Part shown: positions 1 through 9,917 of the stretch, one piece after another
How positions within the stretch are numbered: the stretch's first letter is position 1
Layout: each line of letters begins with the position of its first letter
From: Lelliottia amnigena
GTDB lineage: Bacteria; Pseudomonadota; Gammaproteobacteria; Enterobacterales; Enterobacteriaceae
Direction of reading: 5' to 3'
DNA length: 64,000 bases
Assembly: GCA_900635465.1 (NCBI GenBank)
Contig: LR134135.1
Span: 4,407,443-4,471,442, forward strand
Translations under genes and position numbers: made by a program
Notes under the pieces: model-generated
Told to the model about the DNA's origin: nothing
The model's input: only the letters and a program-made list of their open reading frames with translations
Database searches by the model: none

Positions 1-947
1 TGAGTGGTGTAGCCCTGGAAATTACGATGCAAAATGCCTTCGCGTTGGGCGACCGCTAGCTCGTCATCCGGGCGGGCAAAGTGATCCATACCGATAAACT
101 GATAGCCTGTTTCCGTCAGTGACGTGATGGTTTCTTGCAGAATATCGAGCTTCTGCTGCGCGGACGGCAGGTCGGCATCTTTAATTTTACGTTGAGCCGC
201 AAACAGCGTTGGCAGATGCGCATAGTTAAAGACGCTCAGGCGATCGGGATTCAGTTCTGCCACTCGTTTAAGCGTGAAGGCAAAGCTTTCGGGCGTCTGC
301 TTCGGTAGGCCATAAATCAGATCAATATTGGTTGAGGTAAAACCGATTTCGCGAGCATGGTTCAACAGAGCAAAAATAAAATCTTCATCCTGCTCGCGGT
401 TAACCAGACGCTGAACCTCTTTGTTGAAGTCCTGGACCCCCATACTCAGACGGTTAAAACCTTCCGCCCGCAGGTGATCAAGGACGTCCAGCTCAATTTC
501 ACGCGGATCGACTTCGATAGAAATTTCGGCATCAGCATCGAACCGGAAGTTTGCCCGCAGCAGATCCATCAGACGGCTGATTTGCACTTTGTTCAGATAG
601 GTCGGCGTACCGCCGCCCCAGTGCAGCTGGCTCACATGCCGGCCAGCAAAAAGCGGTGCGCGATGCAGAATTTCCTGCTCAAGCGCATCGAGATAGTAGT
701 CGGCTTTATGCTGCTGGCGAGTCACGATCTTATTACAGCCGCAAAAATAGCAGAGCTTGTGGCAGAAAGGGATGTGAACATACAGCGAAAGCGGGCGCTC
801 AGGATAACGCACCACCGCCTGCTGGAAATCAGCCTCACTGAACGTTTCGGCAAACTCCAGCGCAGTCGGATATGAGGTATAACGCGGCCCGGAATAGTTA
901 TATTTTTGGATCAGGGCCAGATCCCAGTCGATGCTCGGTACAGACAT
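1..947 (-). CDS. hemN: Oxygen-independent coproporphyrinogen III dehydrogenase, 5' part only
   Basis: Radical-SAM enzyme that decarboxylates coproporphyrinogen III to protoporphyrinogen IX in anaerobic heme synthesis (cytoplasmic). The minus strand is open from an ATG at 947 to the window edge, giving the first ~315 of about 457 residues expected in enterobacteria. It begins MSVPSIDWDLALIQKYNYSG. The [4Fe-4S]-binding CxxxCxxC cysteines fall at residues 62, 66 and 69 (FCHKLCYFCGC), and the HWGGGTPTYL motif follows. The stop lies outside the window. The start is only 2 bases after a possible 60-codon ORF that follows yihI, so it may be co-transcribed with yihI. No frameshift is visible in the part present. 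Identification is by close similarity to E. coli HemN. Confidence 0.97.
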   Translation of the reverse strand, partial: MSVPSIDWDLALIQKYNYSGPRYTSYPTALEFAETFSEADFQQAVVRYPERPLSLYVHIPFCHKLCYFCGCNKIVTRQQHKADYYLDALEQEILHRAPLFAGRHVSQLHWGGGTPTYLNKVQISRLMDLLRANFRFDADAEISIEVDPREIELDVLDHLRAEGFNRLSMGVQDFNKEVQRLVNREQDEDFIFALLNHAREIGFTSTNIDLIYGLPKQTPESFAFTLKRVAELNPDRLSVFNYAHLPTLFAAQRKIKDADLPSAQQKLDILQETITSLTETGYQFIGMDHFARPDDELAVAQREGILHRNFQGYTT

Positions 948-949
948 GT

Positions 950-1132
950 TCACTCCTTCCGTTGGTGTCGCATTCGTATACGGCGGCCCGTTTTAACCCC
1001 ATTGCGGGTCATCATTCGGGTGCGCAACAACCTCTGTCGCCGCGACAACCGCCGTAGTTTAACGAATAACCACACCAGATAACATATAACCGGAAGGGTT
1101 ATAAGCAGGACGATAGTGCCTGCCGGGTGCAA
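950..1132 (-). CDS. Possible small membrane protein between yihI and hemN
   Basis: A 60-codon reading frame fills the whole gap between yihI (stop 3 bases upstream) and hemN (start 2 bases downstream). The apparent start is TTG; there is no ATG near it. The product would have one strongly hydrophobic segment (about residues 6-24, GTIVLLITLPVICYLVWLF) followed by a very basic tail rich in Arg, a positive-inside single-pass topology. A GGTGGA inside the yihI 3' end could act as a distant ribosome-binding site, so translation would probably depend on coupling to yihI. I do not recognise a family. The tight packing and membrane pattern argue for a gene; the weak start argues against. Confidence 0.35.
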   Translation of the reverse strand: MHPAGTIVLLITLPVICYLVWLFVKLRRLSRRQRLLRTRMMTRNGVKTGRRIRMRHQRKE

Positions 1133-1135
1133 ATG

Positions 1136-1651
1136 TTAGTTTCCACCTTTCAGTAGACGCATCAGGTCGTCCTGCTTCTCTTCTTCTTCGTCGTCTTCAT
1201 CATCTTCGTAAGAGAGGCCGAGCTGCTGCATCAGTTCATCAATACGGTCTAATTTGGCATCGACCCATTTTTGCTCTTCAGCATTCAGTTTTTCGCCTGC
1301 TTCAAGGCGTTCCAGCAGCGCGTCCAGGCGCTCATCATTCTCCAGCATATCCAGCTCTGCCTGCGGTGAAAGCATAGGTTTCTCGCTCTTAGGTTTGTGC
1401 TGCTTGACGACTGGGGTGTCTGTCACGCCCAGTGGAATTGGCGTTTTACTGCCGATGCGCGGATCTTTCTGTTTGCTGTTTTGTGCAGCAGAACCTGATG
1501 CACTGCTACCATTCGCACGGCTCCCCGCAGAATGCCCACTGTGCTTTTTAACACGTTTGCGATCGCGTGCTTCCTGATTCAGTTCTTCACGCGTTTTGCG
1601 GTGCGCTTTTGCCGGGCGTTTTGCGCCCGCTGCAGAGGTCGGTTTTTTCAT
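1136..1651 (-). CDS. yihI: Der GTPase-activating protein YihI
   Basis: YihI stimulates the GTPase Der (EngA) and so modulates 50S ribosome assembly in E. coli. The 171-residue product has the family layout: a very basic, low-complexity N-terminal half (Lys/Arg/Ser-rich, residues 1-90), a helical core ([20 protein letters not shown]) and an acidic tail ([11 protein letters not shown]) before LMRLLKGGN. Length matches the E. coli protein (169). The ATG at 1651 gives the canonical MKKPTSAAG start. It is followed by a possible 60-codon ORF and hemN on the same strand, and lies directly downstream of csrC, whose terminator separates the two. Confidence 0.95.
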   Translation of the reverse strand: MKKPTSAAGAKRPAKAHRKTREELNQEARDRKRVKKHSGHSAGSRANGSSASGSAAQNSKQKDPRIGSKTPIPLGVTDTPVVKQHKPKSEKPMLSPQAELDMLENDERLDALLERLEAGEKLNAEEQKWVDAKLDRIDELMQQLGLSYEDDEDDEEEEKQDDLMRLLKGGN

Positions 1652-1719
1652 GATGTCTTGTCTTTAAGCCGTTTTATTCAGTATAGAATTGCGGCGAAAT
1701 CTAGCAGAAAGCAAGCAAA

Positions 1720-1925
1720 GAAAAAAGGCGACAGAGCAATCTGTCGCCTTTTTTCCTGACTCACCACCCTAAACGGGTTTTACAATCCCTGTTCGCCAAC
1801 AACTAACCCTGTTTATCCTTTAGCGGAATCATCCGTGATGCAGTTCCATTTCCCTTTAAAACGCCTCCTGGCGCTCCTGACCCTCATCCTTAAGTCATAA
1901 TCCTGATGGCATCCTCGCCGTGGGT
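1720..1925 (-). ncRNA. csrC: CsrC small RNA (CsrA-sequestering)
   Basis: CsrC titrates the translational regulator CsrA through repeated GGA motifs. Read on the minus strand, the segment starts near GCGAGGATGCC, closely matching the E. coli CsrC 5' end, and contains about 11 GGA triplets, several as AGGA or in hairpin loops (GTCAGGAGCGCCAGGAGGCG). It ends in a strong terminator stem of GGCGACAG with its complement and a U-run. The position between yihI and yihA/engB is the same as in E. coli. The ends are estimated from alignment by eye; the exact transcription start could be off by a few bases. Confidence 0.92.
1721..1754 (-). terminator. Rho-independent terminator of csrC
   Basis: AAGGCGACAG and CTGTCGCCTT form an inverted repeat around a short loop, with A and T runs on both sides. 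On the minus strand it ends csrC in a U-run, and it insulates yihI from csrC. Confidence 0.9.
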
Positions 1926-2189
1926 GCTACTTTACCTTTTTCACTTCTTCTGACAAGTAACGAAAGTGTACAAAAAAAGATTTTAGGAAAATTACTTAAA
2001 AATAAGATATTGATTTTAAATGCTTTGGTTAATTTCTCGCCTGGCGTTAGTCTGATATTTCCCATAGCTTTCATGGCGCATATCTCACAATGGATAGGGT
2101 ATTCACGTACGCCGTATTCGCGAAGGGAAAGCCTTTTGCCTGCATTCAGGTATAATCCCTCACAGAATAAGAATTTTGGAGACAAGTAC

Positions 2190-2816
2190 GTGACTAACTG
2201 GAACTATCAACAGACGAATTTTGTCACCAGTGCGCCTGATATCCGCCATTTACCCCCAGATACCGGGATTGAAGTGGCGTTTGCGGGCCGTTCTAATGCC
2301 GGGAAATCAAGCGCCCTCAATACGCTGACTAACCAGAGAAGCCTGGCGCGTACCTCAAAAACGCCAGGGCGCACCCAGCTTATTAACTTATTTGAAGTTG
2401 CTGAAGGCAAGCGACTGGTTGATTTACCCGGTTATGGCTATGCGGAAGTTCCAGAAGAGGTAAAACTCAAATGGCAAAAAGCCCTGGGTGAATATCTGGA
2501 AAAACGCCAGTGCCTGAAAGGTCTGGTTGTGCTGATGGATATCCGCCACCCGCTTAAAGATCTGGATCAGCAGATGATCCATTGGGCGGTAGCGAGTGAA
2601 ATCCCTGTACTGGTGCTATTGACCAAATCCGACAAGCTGGCCAGCGGAGCACGTAAAGCGCAGCTTAAAATGGTGCGTGAAGCCGCGATGGCATTCAACG
2701 GTGACGTGCAAATTGAGACGTTTTCATCGCTGAAAAAGCAAGGCGTAGATGTGTTACGCCAAAAGCTAGACAGTTGGTATAACGGACTGGAACCCGCTGT
2801 AGAAGCGGAAGAGTGA
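2190..2816 (+). CDS. engB: Ribosome-biogenesis GTP-binding protein EngB (YihA)
   Basis: Essential TRAFAC-class GTPase needed for 50S subunit maturation and cell division. The 208-residue product carries G1 GRSNAGKS (33-40), the TPGRT switch region (58-62), G3 DLPG (78-81) and G4 TKSD (145-148). I chose the GTG at 2190, preceded by GGAG 9-12 bases upstream, because it gives the [12 protein letters not shown] start matching the E. coli MTNLNYQQTHFV. The frame is open further upstream but that extension is AT-rich intergenic DNA. A good -10 (TATAAT, 2151-2156) lies 34 bases before the start. It is divergent from csrC, as in E. coli. Confidence 0.97.
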   Translation: MTNWNYQQTNFVTSAPDIRHLPPDTGIEVAFAGRSNAGKSSALNTLTNQRSLARTSKTPGRTQLINLFEVAEGKRLVDLPGYGYAEVPEEVKLKWQKALGEYLEKRQCLKGLVVLMDIRHPLKDLDQQMIHWAVASEIPVLVLLTKSDKLASGARKAQLKMVREAAMAFNGDVQIETFSSLKKQGVDVLRQKLDSWYNGLEPAVEAEE

Positions 2817-2820
2817 TAAG

Positions 2821-2848
2821 AAGCGCGGCGATGCTCGCGCTTTTTTTT
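2821..2848 (+). terminator. Terminator after engB
   Basis: A GC-rich inverted repeat (AGCGCG...CGCGCT) followed by eight T, starting a few bases after the engB stop codon. Confidence 0.85.
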
Positions 2849-2872
2849 GGCCTAAAATTTTCTTTGCCGCAA

Positions 2873-2981
2873 TAAAAAACGCCCCAGTCATTACTGACTG
2901 GGGCGGCTAAAATATTCAGCCAAATCCGATTACGTGAAGTAAAAGGTCTGAAAGATAGAACATCTTACCTCTGTACCCTAC
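2873..2981 (-). ncRNA. spf: Spot 42 small RNA
   Basis: Hfq-dependent sRNA that represses secondary-carbon genes such as galK when glucose is present. On the minus strand the 109-nt sequence begins GTAGGGTACAGAGGTAAGAT and appears essentially identical to E. coli Spot 42. It ends in the GCCCCAGTCA stem, TGACTGGGGC and a U-run. It lies between engB and polA as in E. coli. A CRP-like site lies upstream, consistent with the known repression of spf by cAMP-CRP. Confidence 0.97.
2916..2963 (-). CDS. spfP: Small protein SpfP encoded within Spot 42
   Basis: A 15-codon frame inside Spot 42, MFYLSDLLLHVIGFG, starts at an ATG 18 nt from the RNA 5' end, after an AGAGGTAAG ribosome-binding region. In E. 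coli the same peptide is translated from Spot 42 and binds CRP, so the RNA has two functions. As I recall the E. coli peptide, the sequence is unchanged here. Too short for ordinary gene finders. Confidence 0.75.
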   Translation of the reverse strand: MFYLSDLLLHVIGFG

Positions 2982-3057
2982 GCGAATAACTCTACTCTTT
3001 TTTTATCGCTGGACAAAGCACTTTTTGTAGTTTTTTTTCACTCTTTACATAGGTAAA

Positions 3058-3073
3058 TCTAATGAATGTCACA
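3058..3073 (-). promoter_or_regulatory. CRP-like site upstream of spf
   Basis: On the minus strand TGTGACATTCATTAGA has one perfect TGTGA half-site and a degenerate second half, centred about 84 bases before the Spot 42 start. CRP is known to repress spf in E. coli. Confidence 0.45.
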
Positions 3074-3129
3074 TAATGCGCGCTGTTATGTTGCTTACTT
3101 ACATAAAAAGCGCATTACGCATCGAATCA

Positions 3130-5922
3130 TTAGTGAGCCTGATCCCAGTTTTCACCGCTTCCCACTTCCACCAGCAACGGCACATCGAGTGTCATGCTGC
3201 TTTCCATCAGTTCATGGATTTTTTTCGAAACGGCTTCCAGATCTTCGTGATGAACTTCGAACACCAGTTCATCGTGTACCTGCATGATCATGCGCACGCG
3301 CGGTTTGTCTTTTTCAAGCCACGCATCCACTGCAATCATTGCACGTTTGATAATGTCGGCTGCCGTTCCCTGCATCGGTGCGTTGATCGCCGCTCGCTCT
3401 GCTCCAGCTCGACGCGCCGCATTGCTTGACGTGATGTCAGGGAGATAAAGGCGACGGCCATCCAGCGTTTCGACGTAACCTTTTTCCTTCGCCTGCGCGC
3501 GAGTGCGTTCCATATATTCCAGAACGCCAGGATAACGCTCAAAGTAGAGATCCATGTACTTTTGCGACTCTTTACGCGGAATATTTAACTGGCGAGAAAG
3601 ACCAAACGCGCTCATGCCGTAAATCAAACCGAAATTGATCGCTTTCGCGCTGCGGCGCTGTTCGTTGGTCACGCTATCCAGTGGCAATCCAAAAACTTCT
3701 GCAGCCGTCGCGCGATGGATATCCTTGCCTTCGGCAAACGCGGTCAGTAAGCCTTTGTCACGCGACAAATGCGCCATGATGCGCAGTTCAATTTGCGAGT
3801 AGTCGGCAGAGACAATCAGATAATCTTTCGGCGCGATAAATGCCTGACGGATTCTGCGCCCCTCTTCATTACGAACAGGGATGTTCTGCAGGTTTGGCTC
3901 GGTAGAGGATAAACGCCCCGTCGCCGCAACCGCCTGATGATAAGAGGTGTGAACGCGACTGGTTTTTGGGTTGATCATCAACGGCAGCTTATCGGTGTAA
4001 GTCGATTTAAGCTTAGCGAGACCCCGGTATTGCAGAATCACTTTAGGTAACGGGTAATCCAGCGCCAGCTCTTCCAGTACCTCTTCAGACGTCGACGGGG
4101 CGCCACCAGGGGTTTTCTTCAGCGGCTTGATGCCTTGCTTTTCAAACAAGATAGTCTGCAACTGCTTGGTTGAGGACAGGTTGAACGGCTCACCGGCAAT
4201 CTCATGGGCTTTTTGCTCAAGCTCGCTCAATCGTAGGGCGAGTTCCTCAGAATGTTTATGCAACACCGCCGGATCGATTTTGACGCCGTTGCGCTCAATG
4301 CGCGATATAACGGGCACCAGCGGCATTTCAATATGCTCGAATACATTCAGCGGACCTTCCTGCTTTTGCAGTTTTGGCCACATTTTCAGATGCAGTTGCA
4401 GAGTGACGTCGGCGTCTTCAGCCGCGTAACGGCCCGCTTCTTCCAGCGCGATCTGGTTAAACGTCAGCTGATTTTTGCCCTTACCCGCGATCTCTTCAAA
4501 GGTGACGGTTTTATGCTTAAGCCAGCGATCTGAAAGCGAATCCATATCGTGGCGACCCGCGACACTGTTTAGAATGTAAGATTCCAGCATGGTGTCATAG
4601 GCAATACCGCGCAGCTCAATGCCGTAATTTTGCAAAATGCCGCGGTCAAACTTGAGGTTTTGCCCCACTTTTTTCGCGTTCTCATCTTCGAGAAGCGGTT
4701 TCAGTAATTCCAGCACGCGGTCGCGTGAGATCTGATTAGGGGCATCGAGATAGTCATGCGCAACGGGAACATAAGCCGCCATGCCAGGTTCCGTTGCAAA
4801 TGACAGACCCACCATGTTGGCAGAGATATTATCAAGGCTGTCAGTTTCGGTATCAAAAGCAAAGACGGGCGCTTTTTTCAGTTTTTCAATCCAGGCAATA
4901 AGCTGCGACTCTTCAAGCACAACTTCATAGTTCTCATAAGAGAGCGTCGCTGCCTCTTCTTCCACTTCGTCTTCAGCATTGACGACGATAGTGTCTTTTG
5001 GCTTCGCGGCAGGTTTGCCGCCCTTAGCTTGCATCCATTTACCGGCTTCGACATCCGTTATCCAGCGCTTGAATTCATATTGCTTAAACAGGCCAAGCAG
5101 CTCTTCAGCAATCGGCTGCTGAACCTCAAGCTGTTCACAGGTCAGTTCTAGTTCAACGTCGGTTTTAATGGTCGCCAGTTTGTAAGAGAGGTAGGCCACC
5201 TCTTTATTCTGTTCCAGCTTCGCGGCAATGGTCTTCGCGCCACGGAATGTTAAGCCAGCGATTTTATCCGATTCGGCATAGAGGGTGTCCAGCCCACCTA
5301 GCCCTTGCAGCAGCGCTTGCGCGGTCTTTTCACCTACGCCCGGCACGCCTGGGATGTTATCCGAGGAGTCACCCATCAAGGCCAGGAAATCAATAATCAG
5401 TTCTGGAGGTACGCCATATTTGGTGACGACTTCATCTGGCCCAAGAATGGTATTTGTCATGGTATTGATTAGGGTGATACCAGGGGTCACCAGCTGCGCC
5501 ATGTCTTTATCACCCGTGCTGATGAGCACCGGACGACCTAATTTTTCAGCTTCGCGCGCCAGCGTACCGATGACGTCATCGGCTTCAACGCCAGAAACGG
5601 CAAGCAACGGCAAGCCCATCGCTTTCACCATGGCATGTAGAGGCTCAATTTGCGCACGCAAATCGTCCGGCATAGGTGGACGGTGGGATTTGTAATCTTC
5701 AAACAGTTCATCGCGGAACGTTTTGCCCTTCGCGTCAAAAACGACCGCTGCATGCGATGGCTGATACTGAAGGATCAGACTGCGCAGCATGTTCAGCACA
5801 CCGTACATCGCGCCGGTAGGCAATCCCGCGCTATTGGTCAGAGGAGGAAACGCATGATACGCCCGATAAAGGTAAGAAGAGCCATCGACGAGAATAAGAG
5901 GGTTTTCTGGGATCTGAACCAT
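3130..5922 (-). CDS. polA: DNA polymerase I
   Basis: Repair and lagging-strand polymerase that removes RNA primers and fills gaps. The 930-residue product has the three family domains in order. First is the N-terminal 5'-3' exonuclease ([31 protein letters not shown]). Next is the 3'-5' exonuclease ([11 protein letters not shown], ending [12 protein letters not shown]). Last is the family-A polymerase (motif [11 protein letters not shown], motif [20 protein letters not shown], motif [11 protein letters not shown]). Start at the ATG at 5922 gives [14 protein letters not shown], as in E. coli; a 14-residue upstream extension is rejected. The C terminus [12 protein letters not shown] is canonical. 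Intact; a consensus DnaA box lies upstream. Confidence 0.98.
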   Translation of the reverse strand: MVQIPENPLILVDGSSYLYRAYHAFPPLTNSAGLPTGAMYGVLNMLRSLILQYQPSHAAVVFDAKGKTFRDELFEDYKSHRPPMPDDLRAQIEPLHAMVKAMGLPLLAVSGVEADDVIGTLAREAEKLGRPVLISTGDKDMAQLVTPGITLINTMTNTILGPDEVVTKYGVPPELIIDFLALMGDSSDNIPGVPGVGEKTAQALLQGLGGLDTLYAESDKIAGLTFRGAKTIAAKLEQNKEVAYLSYKLATIKTDVELELTCEQLEVQQPIAEELLGLFKQYEFKRWITDVEAGKWMQAKGGKPAAKPKDTIVVNAEDEVEEEAATLSYENYEVVLEESQLIAWIEKLKKAPVFAFDTETDSLDNISANMVGLSFATEPGMAAYVPVAHDYLDAPNQISRDRVLELLKPLLEDENAKKVGQNLKFDRGILQNYGIELRGIAYDTMLESYILNSVAGRHDMDSLSDRWLKHKTVTFEEIAGKGKNQLTFNQIALEEAGRYAAEDADVTLQLHLKMWPKLQKQEGPLNVFEHIEMPLVPVISRIERNGVKIDPAVLHKHSEELALRLSELEQKAHEIAGEPFNLSSTKQLQTILFEKQGIKPLKKTPGGAPSTSEEVLEELALDYPLPKVILQYRGLAKLKSTYTDKLPLMINPKTSRVHTSYHQAVAATGRLSSTEPNLQNIPVRNEEGRRIRQAFIAPKDYLIVSADYSQIELRIMAHLSRDKGLLTAFAEGKDIHRATAAEVFGLPLDSVTNEQRRSAKAINFGLIYGMSAFGLSRQLNIPRKESQKYMDLYFERYPGVLEYMERTRAQAKEKGYVETLDGRRLYLPDITSSNAARRAGAERAAINAPMQGTAADIIKRAMIAVDAWLEKDKPRVRMIMQVHDELVFEVHHEDLEAVSKKIHELMESSMTLDVPLLVEVGSGENWDQAH

Positions 5923-6358
5923 AGTGTACGTGCCTTTAATTAATTTATGGCTCAAGGATGCCACAGACGGATGAAAACATCAGTTTTTAGCGCTGTGTAC
6001 AGCAAAAGATTTCGCGATCCTCAGGATCCCTCGCAAATTCAAACTGTGGATAACTTTGTGAATACTTTCATGACATAACAATAATCGTATCCTTCAAAAT
6101 ATCAGATTTTATAATTTATGCTTTATGATCAAAGTACTAAGAAAGTATTCCATCCGTATATTTCCGGGCGCTGATTATTTACTCTGTGTGGATATTACCT
6201 GCACTAAAATCATTTTCGGGTGAAATACTCTGTCGCAAAATCAGTTCTAAATAATCACTGAGTGAAAGTACATCCGACGCTATGTTTTCTGATAAAATCA
6301 GCGTCCTGCCTCAGCGATACCCTCGTTGATTATCCGCTAACCACCTGAAAAACCCATC
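5923..6358. promoter_or_regulatory. polA/yihG divergent regulatory region with a DnaA box
   Basis: This 436-base AT-rich gap between divergent genes contains a perfect 9-mer DnaA box (TGTGGATAA, 6045-6053) about 125 bases upstream of the polA start, and a one-mismatch copy (TGTGGATAT) near 6187. DnaA is reported to stimulate polA expression in E. coli. TGATAAAATC near 6289-6298 could be a -10 for yihG. I see no ORF or sRNA signature in it. Confidence 0.55.
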
Positions 6359-7267
6359 ATGTCGAGATTCCTCGCTGCAGCAACCTTACTGCTCAGCATC
6401 ACTTTAACGATTCTGATCACTCTCTTTTGCGCTGTGCCTATAATTCTCGCTGGCATAATAAAATTATTGCTGCCTGTTCCCATCGTTTGGCGCACAGTCT
6501 CGACATTCTGTAATTTCATGATGTATTGCTGGTGCGAAGGGTTAGCGTTCCTGCTTTGTCTAAACCCCGACCTGAAATGGGATATCGAAGGGTTAGATGG
6601 ACTGAGTAAGAACAAGGGATATTTGCTTGTCTGCAACCACTACAGCTGGGCAGATATCGTCGTGTTATGCGTGCTGTTTCGCAAACACATTCCAATGAAC
6701 AAATATTTTCTGAAACAGCAGTTAGCGTGGATTCCTTTTATTGGCCTGGCCTGTTGGGCATTAGATATGCCGTTTATGAAACGCTATTCACGTAGTTATC
6801 TGCTTCGCCACCCTCAGCACCGCGGTAGAGACGTTGAAACGACACGCCGTTCATGCGAAAAATTTCGCGTGCTTCCGACAACTATTGTCAATTTTGTCGA
6901 AGGGTCTCGCTTTACAGAACAGAAACGCTTGCAGGCTCGTTCCCCTTATAAAAATTTGCTGCCACCCAAAGCTGCGGGGATCGCTATGGCGATTAATGTC
7001 CTGGGGAAAAACTTCGATAAGCTGCTGAATGTCACTTTGTACTATTCAGAAAATAGCAAAAAACCGTTCTACGATATGCTCTGCGGAAAGTTAACGCACA
7101 TGGTGGTGCGGGTTAACGTTGTCGAGGTGAATGAAGAGTTGCACGGCGATTACATTAACGATAAGCACTTCAAACGTCGCTTTCAGCTTTGGCTAAACAC
7201 GCTGTGGAATGATAAAGATGAGCTGATAGACAGGATTAAATCACCAAATAAAAACGCCGGCTGTTAA
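6359..7267 (+). CDS. yihG: Inner-membrane 1-acylglycerol-3-phosphate acyltransferase-like protein YihG
   Basis: PlsC-family acyltransferase (302 residues; E. coli YihG is 310) that, from family knowledge, acylates lysophosphatidic acid or related lipids. An N-terminal hydrophobic segment (residues 3-40) anchors it in the membrane. Motif I reads NHYSWADI, i.e. an N-H-x4-D variant, also seen in E. coli YihG (NHRSWADI). Motif III VEGSR is at ~180-184. The start codon at 6359 gives [12 protein letters not shown], slightly shorter than the E. coli N terminus. The last codons form part of a bidirectional terminator shared with dsbA. In E. coli yihF lies between yihG and dsbA; it is absent here. Confidence 0.93.
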   Translation: MSRFLAAATLLLSITLTILITLFCAVPIILAGIIKLLLPVPIVWRTVSTFCNFMMYCWCEGLAFLLCLNPDLKWDIEGLDGLSKNKGYLLVCNHYSWADIVVLCVLFRKHIPMNKYFLKQQLAWIPFIGLACWALDMPFMKRYSRSYLLRHPQHRGRDVETTRRSCEKFRVLPTTIVNFVEGSRFTEQKRLQARSPYKNLLPPKAAGIAMAINVLGKNFDKLLNVTLYYSENSKKPFYDMLCGKLTHMVVRVNVVEVNEELHGDYINDKHFKRRFQLWLNTLWNDKDELIDRIKSPNKNAGC

Positions 7268-7284
7268 CCGGCGTTTTCTTTTTT
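7251..7284. terminator. Bidirectional terminator between yihG and dsbA
   Basis: AAAACGCCGG and CCGGCGTTTT form a 10-bp stem with a 7-base loop, flanked by A-rich and T-rich tracts. It overlaps the yihG stop codon and ends at the dsbA stop codon, so it can serve both convergent transcripts. Confidence 0.9.
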
Positions 7285-7906
7285 ATTTCTTCTCAACCAG
7301 ATATTTTACGGTGTCAGCGTATTGCTGCACGAAAATGTCCATGTTGCTTGCATCCATACCTTGTGGGTTCACCTGATATTTGCCATTTACGAACATGGCT
7401 GGAACACCCTGCAGCTGAAGATCCGCGGCAGCTTTTTCCTGTTGGGCGACCAGGGATTTCACGACAAAGCTATTCCATGCAGCGTCGTAATCTTCACCTT
7501 TCACACCGGCATCAACAAAGACTTTGCGAATATCGGCGGTTGTCTGAACGGTTTGGGTTTTCTGAACGGCTTCAAACATTGGCGCGGTAACTTGATCTTC
7601 CACACCTAACGCCAGTGCCACAGCCCAAGCCTGGGTCAAATCTTTGCCCAAAGGACCCAGGAATTCGACATGATATTTGGTCATTTTGGTGCCTTCAGGC
7701 AACTTTTTCTTCACGTTATCTGAAACGTGCAGCACTTCCTCAAACTGATAGCAATGTGGGCAATAGAATGAGAAAAACTCAAGCACCTGAGGCTCACCGG
7801 CGACCGGTTTTTCAAGGGTATTGAACTGCTTGCCATCGCTAAATTGAGCAGCGGATGCGCTAAATGCCAGAATCATACCTGCCAGCGCCAGCCATATTTT
7901 TTTCAT
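7283..7906 (-). CDS. dsbA: Periplasmic thiol:disulfide oxidoreductase DsbA
   Basis: Introduces disulfide bonds into exported proteins; reoxidised by DsbB. The 207-residue precursor starts at the ATG at 7906 ([19 protein letters not shown], signal peptide of about 19 residues; TTG at 7912 is rejected). The active-site motif CPHC is at residues 49-52 and the cis-proline motif is in GVPAMFVNG. One residue shorter than the E. coli protein because of a one-residue deletion in [11 protein letters not shown]. It lies 26 bases after srkA on the same strand, the conserved srkA-dsbA operon. Confidence 0.98.
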   Translation of the reverse strand: MKKIWLALAGMILAFSASAAQFSDGKQFNTLEKPVAGEPQVLEFFSFYCPHCYQFEEVLHVSDNVKKKLPEGTKMTKYHVEFLGPLGKDLTQAWAVALALGVEDQVTAPMFEAVQKTQTVQTTADIRKVFVDAGVKGEDYDAAWNSFVVKSLVAQQEKAAADLQLQGVPAMFVNGKYQVNPQGMDASNMDIFVQQYADTVKYLVEKK

Positions 7907-7932
7907 GATCAACTTTCTCCTGATGTTTCCGA

Positions 7933-8919
7933 TTAATACATTGGCGTTAATTGCAGTGGAGGTTCATTGAGAACCTTAACCTGCTCAATAAATGTGGTTG
8001 TCTGGCTGCGCCAGTAATCCTCCCCGGTTAACCACGGGAAGTTTTTAGGAAACGCGGGATCGTCCCAACGCCTGATTAACCATGCGAGATAATATACAAA
8101 ACGCATGGCGCGTAAAGGTTCAATCAGAGCGATTTCATCTGAATTGAAGGGGCTAAACTCTTCATACGCTTCAATGATGGTTTCAAGCTGCATGCGTTGT
8201 TCCGCTTTATCACCATTCAGCAGCATCCAGAGATCCTGAACCGCGGGTCCCATTCTGGCATCGTCGAGATCGACAAACAAAGGCCCGTCTCGCCACAGGA
8301 TATTACCGGCATGACAATCCCCATGAAGACGCAACGTTTCTGCCTGACCATCCCAGTGCATCGCAGCCGCATTAATCAGTGCATCAGTTGCTTTAAGAAA
8401 GTCATCTTTAAGAGCCTTGGGGATCAGCGTGGTGGTTTCAAAAACCTGACGGGGTTCTGTTAAATATTCCTGAATACCGATCGCAGGACGGGCACTAAAG
8501 GTTTTTTTTCGGCCAGTCTGATGAATGCGCCCCAGATAGCGGGCAACCCACTCCATTTGATCGATATTATCGGACTCAAACTGACGGCCGCCGAGACTTG
8601 GGAAAACTGCATAAAAAAAGCCTTTATGCGTCAATAACGTTTGGCTATCAAATTGAATCGGCGCGGCTACAGGAATCTCATCATTCACGAGATCCAAGGC
8701 GAACTGATGCTCTTCCTGAATTTGCTCAGCAGACCAACGTTGAGGCCGATAAAACTTAACGACAAAACGCTGGCGGTCTTCATCCTGAAATTGATAGACG
8801 CGGTTTTCATAGCTGTTAAGGGGGGTTAACCCGGAGTCTACGCGGATACCCTGCTCGAACAGGGCATCCATAATGGTATCCGGGTGTAATGTCTGGAAAG
8901 TAAAAGACTTGTCGTTCAT
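7933..8919 (-). CDS. srkA: Stress-response Ser/Thr protein kinase SrkA (YihE/RdoA)
   Basis: Aminoglycoside-phosphotransferase-fold kinase linked to the Cpx envelope-stress response; in E. coli it opposes MazF-dependent death pathways. The 328 residues equal the E. coli length. The catalytic loop [14 protein letters not shown] and the Mg-binding [11 protein letters not shown] are both present. The N terminus [20 protein letters not shown] is canonical. First gene of the srkA-dsbA unit. It is followed upstream, after a 75-base gap, by yihD. Confidence 0.96.
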   Translation of the reverse strand: MNDKSFTFQTLHPDTIMDALFEQGIRVDSGLTPLNSYENRVYQFQDEDRQRFVVKFYRPQRWSAEQIQEEHQFALDLVNDEIPVAAPIQFDSQTLLTHKGFFYAVFPSLGGRQFESDNIDQMEWVARYLGRIHQTGRKKTFSARPAIGIQEYLTEPRQVFETTTLIPKALKDDFLKATDALINAAAMHWDGQAETLRLHGDCHAGNILWRDGPLFVDLDDARMGPAVQDLWMLLNGDKAEQRMQLETIIEAYEEFSPFNSDEIALIEPLRAMRFVYYLAWLIRRWDDPAFPKNFPWLTGEDYWRSQTTTFIEQVKVLNEPPLQLTPMY

Positions 8920-8994
8920 CCGATCATCCGGAAATTATACGAATGATTCAGGATATCATTTCACAGCGATTTCGGTGGCGCCTCTTACAAGGTT

Positions 8995-9264
8995 TTACTC
9001 TTTAATTACACCACGGGCTCGCAGAAGTGCGGTTTTAAAGTCTTCTTCGTAATCTTTCTTTATCCCTGGAATCGCAGCATCTTTTGCAGAATCGCGCATT
9101 TTGAGGTGATAGATCAGAATGTCATCAGAAAGGTCGGTCAGTTCGCCGTCATAACCTGACTCTTTCGCCAGTTTCTGTAAAAATTGGATTAGATTCAGTT
9201 CAGGCTCTTTTTGCCAGGCTGGCTGGAGGAGTTCAATAACTTCGTTCAGACGTTTACATTTCAT
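8995..9264 (-). CDS. yihD: Conserved protein YihD (DUF1040)
   Basis: An 89-residue soluble protein of unknown function, conserved in enterobacteria and the same length as in E. coli. It starts [18 protein letters not shown] and ends LRARGVIKE; about a third of the residues are charged and it is predicted mostly helical, with no membrane segment. It is divergent from mobA. The ATG at 9264 is preceded by GGAGC, a reasonable ribosome-binding site. Confidence 0.94.
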   Translation of the reverse strand: MKCKRLNEVIELLQPAWQKEPELNLIQFLQKLAKESGYDGELTDLSDDILIYHLKMRDSAKDAAIPGIKKDYEEDFKTALLRARGVIKE

Positions 9265-9332
9265 TGCGATGCTCCTTTCGTTTATGGGAATACGTTATCA
9301 GGGTCAATCCCACAATAAAAGAGGCGATATTT

Positions 9333-9917
9333 GTGAATCAATGCAAGGAAGTACTTGCTGTGGTTCTGGCAGGTGGAAGAGCGACACGAATGGGGGGAAG
9401 AGATAAGGGCTTACAAGAACTTGATGGAAAGCCTTTATGGAAACATGTGGCCGATACGCTTAGTAAGCAAGTCGATGCGATCGCTATTAGTGCTAACCGG
9501 CATATCGATATTTATCAGCAAAGTGGTTATCCCGTCTATCAAGACAGTCTTGATGATTATCCGGGGCCTTTAGCCGGTATGCTCAGCGTTATGCAGCAGT
9601 CAGAGCGAGAATGGTTTCTCTTTTGCCCCTGCGATACGCCTTTTATTCCAACTTGTCTTGCTGAGCGATTGGTCAACAATCGGAATAATGCTTCTGTCGT
9701 CTGGGTACACGATGGCGAGCGAGATCATCCTACTATTGCATTGATTAATAGAAAGTTAATTGCTGAAATGAAAGCGTACCTGACATCCGGAGAACGTCGA
9801 GTGATGATATTCATGCGTCAATCCGGCGGTCATTCAGTCGATTTTAGCGACCAAAAATCTGCTTTTATTAACGTGAATACACCTGAAGATCTGCGAAATA
9901 TACAGGGGATTGTATGA
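9333..9917 (+). CDS. mobA: Molybdenum cofactor guanylyltransferase MobA
   Basis: Transfers GMP from GTP to molybdopterin-Mo to make the guanine dinucleotide cofactor (MGD) for enzymes of the DMSO-reductase family. The GTG start at 9333, with GAGG upstream, gives 194 residues, the usual length; the longer frame reaching into yihD is rejected. The nucleotide-binding motif is [18 protein letters not shown] near residues 9-26, and the Mg-binding FCPCDTPFI follows. The sequence is more AT-rich and further from E. coli than its neighbours, but no sign of transfer is clear. It overlaps mobB by ATGA. Confidence 0.96.
   Translation: MNQCKEVLAVVLAGGRATRMGGRDKGLQELDGKPLWKHVADTLSKQVDAIAISANRHIDIYQQSGYPVYQDSLDDYPGPLAGMLSVMQQSEREWFLFCPCDTPFIPTCLAERLVNNRNNASVVWVHDGERDHPTIALINRKLIAEMKAYLTSGERRVMIFMRQSGGHSVDFSDQKSAFINVNTPEDLRNIQGIV

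Noticed and set aside
1920..2189. A 90-codon N-terminal extension of EngB
   Set aside because: The extension crosses the AT-rich csrC-engB promoter region including the TATAAT at 2151; the GTG at 2190 gives the canonical protein.
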